From contig CAWFVJ010000020.1 in NCBI GenBank assembly GCA_963819175.1, forward strand, positions 11,322 through 75,321: 64,000 bases of DNA, read 5' to 3'. A program made the position numbers and the translations under genes. Origin of the DNA: CAWBRT01 sp963819175. Its GTDB lineage: Bacteria > Acidobacteriota > Terriglobia > Terriglobales > Acidobacteriaceae. Below, piece after piece: positions 24,384 through 31,971 of this stretch. The notes under the pieces are model-generated. The model made no database searches and was not told the DNA's origin. It worked only from the letters and a program-made list of their open reading frames with translations. Position 1 is the stretch's first letter. Each line of letters starts with the position of its first letter.

Positions 24384-25514
24384 ATGTCATCTACCTCATT
24401 CAGCGGCAAATTGGCTGGTTCCGGAGCGCGATTCGCGGTTTACGCGGGCGCGGAAGCTCCCATGGCTTTCGCCGACCCACGAGACGAATTCAGGGTGTTG
24501 CGCGGCGGTTGCGCGGCACTGGACCTGAGTTGGCGCGCCAAGCTGGTCCTTACCGGCGAGGACCGTACGCGCTGGCTGAATGGGATGGTCTCCAACAATA
24601 CCCGCGACCTACCGTTGAACCACGGGAATTACAGCTTCGTTCTGAACGCCCAGGGACGCATCCAGGGCGATCTGGTGACGTACAACCGCGGCGATTACTT
24701 TCTGGTTTCGACGGATCGCGATCAAGTGGAAGCGCTGCGCGAATTCTTCGACCGCCATATCATCATGGATGACGTTGAGGTCACCGATATCAGCGAGAAA
24801 CTCGCCTCCATCGCCGTCGCCGGTCCCGATTCGCGCCACGTTCTGGCCCGGGCCGGGGTCACGCTTCCCGAGTTGCAGCCTTACGAGGTGCATGACTTCG
24901 TCTGGAACGGCATTGGACTGACCGCTGCGCGCGGCCCAGCGTTGCTGGCCAGCTTTGAGTTTTGGACGCATCCCGACAACGCCGCACGGCTATGGGACGG
25001 GTTGGTTGCCGCCGGCGCAGTACCGGCTGGCACGCAAGCATGGGAGTGGCTGATGATTTCGCTCGGCATACCACGCTTCCGGATCGACATCCGGGACCGC
25101 GACCTGCCGCAGGAAACCGGCCAGCAGCACGCGCTGCACTTTACGAAAGGGTGTTATGTCGGCCAGGAGATCGTGGAGCGCATACGATCCCGCGGCAATG
25201 TTCATAGGGTATTTGCCGGCTTCCGGGTGCAAGGAGCAGCGCCCCGGCCGGGCGCGAAGATACAGTGGAGCGACAAGGAAGTGGGCGAGATTACCTCGGC
25301 TGCGTCCATTCCGGCCGCATCGAAAGATTCTGACATCACACGGGCGTCTTTGCCATGCGCGAAGAGCGCCGAAAATTCTGCGACGTTTGCATCGAAAGAT
25401 TCTGACATCACGCTCGCCCTCGGCTATATTCGCCGTGAGGCGGCGACGCCGGGAACCGAAGTCAAAATCGGCCCAGACATGGCAAGGGTGGAATCCCTGC
25501 CGTTTTCCATTTGA
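24384..25514 (+). CDS. ygfZ: Folate-binding protein YgfZ/GcvT-like, Fe-S cluster biogenesis
   Basis: A 376-residue cytosolic protein. The YgfZ signature KGCYVGQE is intact and the N-terminal GcvT-type tetrahydrofolate-binding fold is recognisable (LTGEDRTRWLNGMVSN). YgfZ supports assembly or repair of Fe-S enzymes together with folate. ATG 24384 is chosen because upstream codons from a TTG at 24360 are not family-like. An insert of about 40 residues near 295-335, made of two copies of ASKDSDIT, interrupts the C-terminal barrel but keeps the frame. It starts a run of four same-strand genes (YgfZ, DUF1844, MBL, RibF). Confidence 0.87.
   Translation: MSSTSFSGKLAGSGARFAVYAGAEAPMAFADPRDEFRVLRGGCAALDLSWRAKLVLTGEDRTRWLNGMVSNNTRDLPLNHGNYSFVLNAQGRIQGDLVTYNRGDYFLVSTDRDQVEALREFFDRHIIMDDVEVTDISEKLASIAVAGPDSRHVLARAGVTLPELQPYEVHDFVWNGIGLTAARGPALLASFEFWTHPDNAARLWDGLVAAGAVPAGTQAWEWLMISLGIPRFRIDIRDRDLPQETGQQHALHFTKGCYVGQEIVERIRSRGNVHRVFAGFRVQGAAPRPGAKIQWSDKEVGEITSAASIPAASKDSDITRASLPCAKSAENSATFASKDSDITLALGYIRREAATPGTEVKIGPDMARVESLPFSI
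25317..25411 (+). repeat. 23-bp direct repeat inside ygfZ
   Basis: GCATCGAAAGATTCTGACAT followed by CAC occurs at 25317-25339 and 25389-25411. The period is 72 bp, exactly 24 codons, so the frame is kept. The DNA between the copies is not itself duplicated. Confidence 0.85.
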
Positions 25515-25519
25515 TCGAT

Positions 25520-26128
25520 ATGCCAAAAGAAAAAGAGCCTGAATTCACCGTTACCGATAGGCGCAAGTTCACCGTGGAAGGTGAGCCTCTGCCTCAAACC
25601 AGCACGCCTGAAACCAACGAAGAGACGCCGCCTGAACCACGGCCGACTGCTCAACCGGCGCCGCCGCCTCCAGTTGCCGCCGCCGCGCAGCCGGAGCCGC
25701 CCGAACCACCTCCACCGAGCGCGCAGGAGCGCAAGCAGCAGGCGGATCAGTATCAGCAATCAACGCGCCAGTTCGACTCGCACCTTCAGCGCGAACTCGA
25801 TTCGCAGGGCCAGGGCCACAAGGCCTCCGACTTCGAGATAACGTTCGAGAAGTTTCTGGCTTCGCTCTACATGACGGCGCTGATGCAGCTGGGTCTGGTT
25901 CACGAACCGGGTGGGCAGCCGGCAGCCGACCTGATTGGTGCGCGGCAGACCATCGATACACTGTCGCTGATCTCGGAAAAAACGCGAGGCAATCTCACGC
26001 AGCAGGAAGATCACATGCTGAGCAACTGCTTGTATGAGGTTCGCATGGCGTACATCGAGGTGACCAACGCGTTGACGCGTCCGCCGGCCGGCGGAGCGCC
26101 ACACGCTCCCGGATCGAGACTTCGCTAA
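25520..26128 (+). CDS. DUF1844-domain protein
   Basis: A 202-residue soluble protein. Residues 1-80 are a Pro/Glu/Ala-rich disordered region (PPEPRPTAQPAPPPP), and 105-185 form the helical DUF1844 domain (FEKFLASLYMTALMQLGL, then ARQTIDTLSLISEKTRGNL). The domain is common in Acidobacteria and delta-proteobacteria and has no defined function. The ATG at 25520 is 6 bp after the ygfZ stop and its own stop overlaps the next start (TAATG), so translation is probably coupled to the MBL gene. Confidence 0.85.
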   Translation: MPKEKEPEFTVTDRRKFTVEGEPLPQTSTPETNEETPPEPRPTAQPAPPPPVAAAAQPEPPEPPPPSAQERKQQADQYQQSTRQFDSHLQRELDSQGQGHKASDFEITFEKFLASLYMTALMQLGLVHEPGGQPAADLIGARQTIDTLSLISEKTRGNLTQQEDHMLSNCLYEVRMAYIEVTNALTRPPAGGAPHAPGSRLR

Positions 26129-26907
26129 TGCAGGCCGTGTTGACAGTGCTCGGAAGCGGCACCTCGATGGGCGTGCCGACCATCGGCTGTCCCTGCGATG
26201 TCTGCCGCTCGACCGATCCCCATGACTGCCGCACGCGCCCTTCGGTGATGGTGGAGTGGGACGGCCACAGGGTGGTGATCGACACCACGCCCGACTTCCG
26301 GCAACAGGCCCTGCGCGAGAAGATAGACCGCGTCGATGCCGTGCTCTACACCCACGGGCACGCAGACCACATTCTTGGAATGGACGACCTTCGACCGCTG
26401 ACATTTCCACGAATCACCGGCGGCCACAAGGTTCCGCTTTACGCCAACCCAGACACGGCGCGCGTGCTGCGCTCAGTCTTCCGATACGTCTTCGATCAGG
26501 ACTATAAGTTCGGCGGACTGGCGCAGGTCGAGTTGCACGAGATCACCGGCCCGGTGCAGATCTGCGACGCGGTGTTTCGTCCGGTAACGGTGATTCACGG
26601 CGAGACTCCGATCTTCGGATACCGCTTCGGTTCAGCCGCCTACCTGACAGACTTCAGCGAAGTTCCCGAAAGCTCGTTTCCCTCGCTGGGCGGACTCGAA
26701 ATTCTTTTTCTCGACGCGCTGCGCCACAAGCCGCATCCCACTCACTCCACGGTTGCGCAGTCTCTCAACCTGGTGGAGCGGCTGCGGCCACGAAATGCTT
26801 TTTTCACTCACATTGCGCACGATCTCTCTCACCAGGAAACCAATGAGCAGCTTCCGTCCAACGTGCGGCTCGCCTATGACGGACTGCGGCTGGAGTTCCA
26901 ACTGTGA
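26128..26907 (+). CDS. MBL-fold metallohydrolase, PhnP-like phosphodiesterase
   Basis: A 259-residue protein with the metal-binding motif THGHADHILGMDDLR and further ligands His (VIHGE), Asp (YLTDFSEV) and His (FTHIAHD). The N-terminus GSGTSMGVPTIGC with CPCDVCRS matches the PhnP/YcbL-like group that binds a structural zinc through cysteines. These are usually cyclic phosphodiesterases acting on small molecules. It overlaps the DUF1844 gene by one base. No C-P lyase genes are nearby, so a role in phosphonate breakdown is unlikely; substrate unknown. Confidence 0.86.
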   Translation: MQAVLTVLGSGTSMGVPTIGCPCDVCRSTDPHDCRTRPSVMVEWDGHRVVIDTTPDFRQQALREKIDRVDAVLYTHGHADHILGMDDLRPLTFPRITGGHKVPLYANPDTARVLRSVFRYVFDQDYKFGGLAQVELHEITGPVQICDAVFRPVTVIHGETPIFGYRFGSAAYLTDFSEVPESSFPSLGGLEILFLDALRHKPHPTHSTVAQSLNLVERLRPRNAFFTHIAHDLSHQETNEQLPSNVRLAYDGLRLEFQL

Positions 26908-26944
26908 AGGCGCACAAGGCTGAGAAGGCTGAAATCACGAACGC

Positions 26945-27904
26945 ATGAAGGTCTTTCGCAAACTCGATCAGATTCCCCACGATTTTGGGCGGACCGTGCT
27001 CACGGTCGGCAACTATGACGGCCTTCACCTGGGTCATCGGCAGATCCTGAAGCAAATGGTTGAGCGGGCAGCGCAGTTACAGGCGCGTTCGGTGGTGCTC
27101 ACCTTCGATCCCCATCCGATCCGCATCCTTCGTCCCCGCGAAGCGCCTCCGCTGATTACGCCCATGCCCTACAAATTGCGGCTTCTGGAGGAAACCGGCC
27201 TCGATGCGGTCGTGGTTCTGCCGTTCACGCGCGACCTTTCGACGATGCCTCCGTTCGAGTTCGCCGAGCAGATCATTTCTACCGCGCTGCACGCCGTGGA
27301 GGTCCACGAGGGATTCAACTTCCGCTTCGGACACCGCGCCGAAGGCGACATTGAACGGCTGCGTGAATACGGCACGCGCCTCGGCTTTACGGTGCATGCC
27401 TATGATGCGCTGCAGTGGCGGGGCTATCTTGCTTCCTCTACCCAGGTGCGGGACCTGATTGCGGCCGGCAACCTTGGGCCGGCGCGGCATCTGCTGGATC
27501 GGCCTTTCCGCATCTACTCCAACCCCGGCCGCGGACGCGGTTACGGGCACAAATATACCGTGCCGACGGTCAATCTGAGCCGCTACGATGAACTGGTTCC
27601 CAAGCACGGGGTTTATATCACGCAGATCACGCTCTCCGGCGAATGCTTTAACGCCGTGACCAACGTCGGAAACCGTCCGACCTTCGGCGTCGAATCATTC
27701 GCCATAGAAACTCATATTTTGAATTTCCACCCGATCGAGTTGACGGTCGAAACCAACGTCGAACTCACGTTTCTCAAGCGCCTTCGGGATGAAATTAAAT
27801 TTCCTTCGGTGGATGCCCTGCGCGACCAGATCAGCCGGGACGTGCACCACGCCCGCCGCTACTTTGATCTGCTCAGTGTTTTCAGCCCATCACAATCGGC
27901 ATAG
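26945..27904 (+). CDS. ribF: Bifunctional riboflavin kinase / FAD synthetase
   Basis: A 319-residue enzyme making FMN and then FAD. The N-terminal adenylyltransferase has TVGNYDGLHLGHRQIL (the usual form is GxFDGxHxGH) and a SSTxVR-type motif (ASSTQVRDLI). The C-terminal kinase has GRGRGYGHKYTVPTVNL with the PTxN metal site, then GVYITQI and TNVGNRPTF. Length is normal. It ends the ygfZ cluster, 37 bp after the MBL gene, and is followed by palindromic repeats. Confidence 0.95.
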   Translation: MKVFRKLDQIPHDFGRTVLTVGNYDGLHLGHRQILKQMVERAAQLQARSVVLTFDPHPIRILRPREAPPLITPMPYKLRLLEETGLDAVVVLPFTRDLSTMPPFEFAEQIISTALHAVEVHEGFNFRFGHRAEGDIERLREYGTRLGFTVHAYDALQWRGYLASSTQVRDLIAAGNLGPARHLLDRPFRIYSNPGRGRGYGHKYTVPTVNLSRYDELVPKHGVYITQITLSGECFNAVTNVGNRPTFGVESFAIETHILNFHPIELTVETNVELTFLKRLRDEIKFPSVDALRDQISRDVHHARRYFDLLSVFSPSQSA

Positions 27905-27905
27905 G

Positions 27906-27988
27906 GCGGGTGCCCCATTCCAGCGAGGCGTGACGGTGCCCCACGTTCGCCCGGCTTGGGCTAACGTGGGGTAACTTTTAACGTGGGG
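27906..27988 (+). repeat. GGTGCCCCA palindromic repeats
   Basis: GGGTGCCCCATTCCAGCGAG begins one unit and GGTGCCCCACGTTCGCCCGG another; the second is closed by GGGCTAACGTGGGG. CACGTTxGCCC and GGGCTAACGTGG can pair. A further AACGTGGGG follows at 27979. It lies directly after ribF. Confidence 0.65.
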
Positions 27989-28050
27989 ATACGAAGCTTG
28001 AGGGTTTTCGTTTGTCATCTCAGCACGGCCGCCCCCAAACTTGTTTCTCT

Positions 28051-28356
28051 CTATTTCAGAGCCTTGATTTCGGCTACCAGTGTCTTGATCTGGGCATCCG
28101 TCACCTTACCCTTGAACGCCGGCATTTTCGGAGTTGTAGTCGTCCCCTTCTCGATGGTTGACGTCAACTCCGCGCTGCTCTTGGCCGCCGCAGCCTTGAG
28201 AGGCGTGACTTTCATCGCAGGTTTTCCTTCGGCATTGGCGCCATGGCACACGGCGCACTTGGCCTTATAGGTGGCATCGGCGGCCAAATCGGCCGCGAAG
28301 GCGGCAGACGGTACGACCACTGCCAGAGCCAAAATTGAGAACAGCACCTTTTTCAT
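28051..28356 (-). CDS. Small secreted cytochrome c
   Basis: A 101-residue protein. The start at 28356 gives a clean signal peptide (KKVLFSILALAVVVPSAAFA). One haem site CAVCH lies near residue 35, and the axial Met is probably in PKMPAFKGK. The C-terminal helix is DAQIKTLVAEIKAL, typical of class I cytochromes of the Cytochrome_CBB3 type. It transfers electrons in the periplasm. It is divergent from a second small cytochrome, with about 170 bp between them holding two palindromes. Confidence 0.9.
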   Translation of the reverse strand: MKKVLFSILALAVVVPSAAFAADLAADATYKAKCAVCHGANAEGKPAMKVTPLKAAAAKSSAELTSTIEKGTTTTPKMPAFKGKVTDAQIKTLVAEIKALK

Positions 28357-28386
28357 CTTACGTACTCTCCTCATTATATCAGTATT

Positions 28387-28400
28387 TGTGATGCATCACA
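28387..28400. promoter_or_regulatory. Palindromic operator-like site, TGTGATGCATCACA
   Basis: A perfect 14-bp palindrome 31 bp upstream of the 28356 start, in the space between the two divergent cytochrome genes. The half-site TGTGA resembles CRP/FNR-family recognition although the spacer here is 4 rather than 6 bases. Regulator identity is unknown. Confidence 0.5.
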
Positions 28401-28422
28401 GTGCTACCGTGCTTTGCAACCC

Positions 28423-28437
28423 CTACAAAATTTGTAG
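28423..28437. promoter_or_regulatory. Second palindromic site, CTACAAAATTTGTAG
   Basis: The 7-bp arms CTACAAA and TTTGTAG are perfect around a single central base. The site lies near the middle of the divergent intergenic region, 90 bp from the 28527 start. It is AT-rich in a GC-rich background, as expected of a regulator site. Confidence 0.45.
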
Positions 28438-28526
28438 AAGCCTACTATTAACGCTATGCTTTTTGCAAATTCAGACTGGCTGACCCGCTTCTCTTAACTA
28501 GTCTCCCGCTCGAGGTGCCTCAATCG

Positions 28527-28850
28527 ATGAAAAAGAAAATAGCGTTGTTCGCCACTATCCTGCTTGCCGGTTCGGCTCTTTCTTTTGCGCAGGACTTGAC
28601 CGACGCGGGGAGGGTCTTCGCGAAGAATTGTGTTTTGTGTCATGGAGCCGACGGTCGCTCGCAAACGCCGGCGGGTAAGACGTTGCAGGCCGCCAATCTC
28701 ACCGCGCAGGGGGTTCAAGGCCAGAGCGATGTACAGATCCGCAACGCACTCGCCAAAGGCAAAGGCAAGATGCCGGCTTACGGTCCCGGGCTCGGCGATA
28801 AAGGTCTGGACGCGATGGTGAAGTACATCCGGAGCCTGAAGGCAAAGTAG
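28527..28850 (+). CDS. Small secreted cytochrome c (class I)
   Basis: A 107-residue protein with signal peptide KKKIALFATILLAGSALSFA. The haem-binding CVLCHGADG lies near residue 36, and the sixth ligand Met is probably in KMPAYGPGL. The C-terminal helix DAMVKYIRSLK closes the fold. It is similar in size and plan to the divergent cytochrome at 28051, though the sequences differ outside the haem region. The stop is 1 bp from the convergent EamA gene end. Confidence 0.92.
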   Translation: MKKKIALFATILLAGSALSFAQDLTDAGRVFAKNCVLCHGADGRSQTPAGKTLQAANLTAQGVQGQSDVQIRNALAKGKGKMPAYGPGLGDKGLDAMVKYIRSLKAK

Positions 28851-28851
28851 A

Positions 28852-29916
28852 TTAATCAGGCGGAGGCAGAACTGCTGGCCGCGCCGCCCGCTCCGGAACC
28901 TGCACAAGGATGGTTGCCGTCAGCACCACGACGATGCCAAAAATCTGAATTGGATTTAAGGTTTCGCCCAGCGCAATGGCGGCAATGATTACGGCAAATA
29001 CAGGCTCCAGGCAACTGGTCACAATGGCCCGCGTCGGGTCGAGGTGCACCAACCCCCACAGATATAACGAAAACGGAACCAGCGAAGAGGATACGGCGAA
29101 GATTAACAGGAACAGCCACTGCTGCGGTTCGTAGTGGGCCGCGATAATCCGGGTCGGCGGATTGACCACGATCCATCCCATGGCCGCCCCGAACATCGCC
29201 CAAACCATAACCCGCCAGCGATCGCCGGTCTCGACCAGGCTCCCGCCGTAGATATTCCAGAAGGCAAAACCGACCGCAGCCAGCAGAGCCGATACCACTC
29301 CCAGAATTTGAAATTTCAAACGCTGCATTTCCAATCCGAACCAAGGGAAGCCCACCCTGCCGGCCACCACGCCGATCGCCAGTTCGCTTCCGATCACCGC
29401 CAGCACCACACCCAGAATGCGTGAAACCGTCGCTCTCTGCCGGCCGCGGGCCAGCATGTATAGCAGCACAAATACCGGCGCGCCCATGTACTGAACGATG
29501 ATGGCCGTCGCCACCGTGGTCTTCGAGATGGCAAAGTAATAAAAGAAATTCGATTCCGCGATTCCAAAAATCCCCAGTGCCACGCACTGCAGGATCTCTC
29601 GCGGCCGCATGGCAACGCCTCGCCACCCGCGCATCCACAGCAACACCGCCATCAGGATCAGGAACGAGAAAGTAACGCGGCCCTGTGCCAACATGATCGG
29701 CGGTATGTAGCCTACCGTGCGGCCTGCGATCTTCAGCCGCCCGGTGAATACCGCCCTGCCCATTGATGCCGAGATTCCCCAGAACAGAGCGGCCGTGGCG
29801 ACGCACAAGTAGCCCTTCGCGCGATTGATCAGGCTTCGCGGTTCAGTGCCGGCTGCGGCCCGCCGAACCCCTTCCTCCATCACTTTGCAGTTGCCTTGGT
29901 CTTCCTGCTTTGACAA
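28852..29916 (-). CDS. EamA/DMT-superfamily transporter
   Basis: A 354-residue protein with ten hydrophobic helices arranged as two EamA repeats (about 35-170 and 195-340). SxxVPFSLYLWGLVHLDPTRA and LEPVFAVIIAAIALGE are typical of the second repeat. Family members export metabolites, amino acids or drugs; the substrate cannot be told. The start is a TTG at 29916 because GAGGAGA stands 5-6 nt upstream; the first ATG (29880) is less well placed. It follows the CDF gene on the same strand by about 30 bp and may be cotranscribed with it. Confidence 0.85.
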   Translation of the reverse strand: MSKQEDQGNCKVMEEGVRRAAAGTEPRSLINRAKGYLCVATAALFWGISASMGRAVFTGRLKIAGRTVGYIPPIMLAQGRVTFSFLILMAVLLWMRGWRGVAMRPREILQCVALGIFGIAESNFFYYFAISKTTVATAIIVQYMGAPVFVLLYMLARGRQRATVSRILGVVLAVIGSELAIGVVAGRVGFPWFGLEMQRLKFQILGVVSALLAAVGFAFWNIYGGSLVETGDRWRVMVWAMFGAAMGWIVVNPPTRIIAAHYEPQQWLFLLIFAVSSSLVPFSLYLWGLVHLDPTRAIVTSCLEPVFAVIIAAIALGETLNPIQIFGIVVVLTATILVQVPERAARPAVLPPPD

Positions 29917-29945
29917 TGAATCTCCTCGAGCAATTTCGCGCGGGG

Positions 29946-31370
29946 CTAACGGCGGTTATCGGTTTGCGGCTCGGGATGAATCAGCACTCTGAACAATTGC
30001 GGCGCCGCTGTCTTGAACCGGATCTCAAGTGCCGTCTGCACATCATGGACGCGAGAGAGCGGCAGTTTATCGTGCATGGTAACGTGACAGGAAAGAAACA
30101 AGTGATCGCGCACCCGCTTCAGCAGAATCTCGTGCACGTCAACCACCTCCGGAAACTGTCCTCCAATGGCTTTCAGCCGCGCCTCGAGCCGCAGGTCTTG
30201 CACGATTTCGTTGCTGGTCTCAATTGTCGCCGGCTCGCTTTCGATATGCGTCAAAATCGACGAGATTTCCGGTACCGACGCCCGTATGTCGTTTTCCAGC
30301 ATGGTGACGTGCTCATGCGCAGCCACTAGCGTGAGCCTCTCATCGAGTTCGACATGAAGTTCGACGTGCTGCTTTCCGTCAAGATCCTGCACGCTGATGT
30401 CGTGTACCGCCAGATTGTTGCGCAAAGCGGCGGCGCGGATACGGTCGAAGATGTTTTCCCAGCGCCCCGCCCGGGAGACAGTGTTCACCACGACATCGGC
30501 CCCCGGCAGGAGCTGGCGAACCGTCTCCGTGACCCTGTGCGCCACCTGTTCCGATGCCTGGAAAGTCACGTTCCTGCCGAGTCCGATAGCAAGATCGACG
30601 AAATAACGGCTCCCCGCGCTCCTGATCCGCACGCGGTCAACCTCCAGAACTCCGGGCAGGCGATCGACGGAACCAATGATCCGTGTGCGAATGCCGTGCG
30701 GTGCGCCATCCAGCAAGGCATCGATCGTCTGCCTCGCCAGCCGCCAGCTCACATGGACGACGATCACCGCCACGAACAGCGCCGCGATAGGATCGGCCTT
30801 GAAAAGCCAATTCAGGTTGTACATGCGAGCCAGCCAGACGAGAAAAAGCCCGAGGATTACGACGGCGCTCGACCAGATGTCGGTTCTGAAATGAAGTGCG
30901 TCGGCCCGCAACGCCTGACTGTCGTACTTGTCAGCGACGATCTTCAAGGCGCGCGAGCGCCAGAAATCGACGCCGATGGAGAAAAGCATGACAGCCACGG
31001 CCGCGATACTCGGCTCAATTTCAACCGTGCGCAGAAACAGGCGCTTGAAAGCCTCATAGACGATCCACACGCACGTGATGAGCAGCAGGCCCGTCTCGAT
31101 AAACGCGGAAAAGCTCTCGACTTTGCCGTGGCCATACTGGTGGTCGGCATCGGCGGGCTTGTCGCTTACCCGTACCGACAGCAGCGTAACGACGGCGGCC
31201 ACCAGATCCAGGCTGGAGTGCAGCGCTTCGGAGAGAATGCCGAGGCTTCTGGTGGAGAAACCCACGACAAACTTAAAAGCCGTAACCAGCACGGCGGCAA
31301 AAACAGAATTCCGCGCAACCCCGCGCTTTTCCGTGCGCATTGCTTCCGCGTTGAGTGTCTGCTCTGCCAT
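29946..31370 (-). CDS. Cation diffusion facilitator (CDF) metal exporter with extended cytosolic tail
   Basis: A 474-residue inner-membrane protein, far longer than the usual ~300. Six helices occupy about 22-215. Helix 2 has the metal-site HSSLD and helix 5 HFRTD, the HxxxD pair that selects Zn/Co/Fe-type ions. The cytosolic part from about 220 shows three consecutive ferredoxin-like ZT_dimer segments, starting near PGVLEVDRVRIR, NNLAVHDISVQDL and PEVVDVHEILLKR, instead of the usual one. Exports divalent metal by proton antiport. The extra domains may add metal sensing or change oligomerisation; this is inference. Confidence 0.88.
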   Translation of the reverse strand: MAEQTLNAEAMRTEKRGVARNSVFAAVLVTAFKFVVGFSTRSLGILSEALHSSLDLVAAVVTLLSVRVSDKPADADHQYGHGKVESFSAFIETGLLLITCVWIVYEAFKRLFLRTVEIEPSIAAVAVMLFSIGVDFWRSRALKIVADKYDSQALRADALHFRTDIWSSAVVILGLFLVWLARMYNLNWLFKADPIAALFVAVIVVHVSWRLARQTIDALLDGAPHGIRTRIIGSVDRLPGVLEVDRVRIRSAGSRYFVDLAIGLGRNVTFQASEQVAHRVTETVRQLLPGADVVVNTVSRAGRWENIFDRIRAAALRNNLAVHDISVQDLDGKQHVELHVELDERLTLVAAHEHVTMLENDIRASVPEISSILTHIESEPATIETSNEIVQDLRLEARLKAIGGQFPEVVDVHEILLKRVRDHLFLSCHVTMHDKLPLSRVHDVQTALEIRFKTAAPQLFRVLIHPEPQTDNRR

Positions 31371-31486
31371 TCGATTCAGCTAATTGTCCGTTACGTTACT
31401 CTGCCATGGCGGACGGCGAAGCTGCAAATCGTGCGCATCCGTGGCTATGACGGTTAGTCGTCGAAACTCGGCGCGGCCAGCGCTTA

Positions 31487-31635
31487 ACAGGCTGCTGAAG
31501 AACATCCTAGGTGTAATCCTGAGCGCAGCGAAGGATCTGCTGTTTGCGCGCATTGAAAGTAAAGCAGATCCTTCGGTCGCGCAAAACCAGCGCGGCCTCA
31601 GGATGACACTATTTTTGTGTCTTTCAGCAGGCTGT
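31487..31635 (+). repeat. MITE-like palindromic element, complete copy
   Basis: The element is 149 bp, with perfect 13-bp terminal inverted repeats ACAGGCTGCTGAA and TTCAGCAGGCTGT. Inside are TCCTGAGCGCAGCGAAGGAT at the left and CCTCAGGATGACAC at the right, with AGCAGATCCTT pairing to AAGGATCTGCT. No open frame is present, so any mobility depends on a transposase in trans. No clear target-site duplication is visible in the flanks. Confidence 0.8.
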
Positions 31636-31650
31636 CACACCAACGGAAGC

Positions 31651-31971
31651 TCAGCACCTCTTCGCGCCGCGAAGCTTTCCGCAAACGAAACAAACACAAA
31701 ACGCGGCAAGGCCGTACAACAACGCATTCAGTATCGCCAGTAGTGCAAAGTACAACAGAACGTTTGATGAGTTCAGTTCCCTCGGAAAACCCGGCCACCG
31801 TATCCACGAGGCTGGAAAAGAAATCCGAATTGCCCATTTCAACAGGCTGAAATCGACAAATGGGATCAACCACGAGCCACACCACATTACCCCAATTGAT
31901 AACCCAAGCAGACTTGCCAAGGCAACAATGATTGCTGTACCTGAACCGTTAGTGCTGTGTGTGGTACTCAT
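31651..31971 (-). CDS. Small hypothetical membrane protein
   Basis: A 106-residue protein with two or three hydrophobic stretches (about 13-35, 42-50 and 70-95) and a Cys-rich C-terminus (CVCFVCGKLRGAKRC). No family is recognised. It starts exactly at the ubiE/menG stop (ATG overlapping at 31971), so translational coupling is possible. Its composition is less biased than neighbouring genes and its end lies 15 bp from a MITE-like repeat. It may be a real lineage-specific gene or a chance frame. Confidence 0.5.
   Translation of the reverse strand: MSTTHSTNGSGTAIIVALASLLGLSIGVMWCGSWLIPFVDFSLLKWAIRISFPASWIRWPGFPRELNSSNVLLYFALLAILNALLYGLAAFCVCFVCGKLRGAKRC

Noticed and set aside
25569..25961. Arg/Pro-rich frames antisense to the DUF1844 and other GC-rich genes
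   Set aside because: They mirror real genes in other frames, lack ribosome sites and show no family resemblance.
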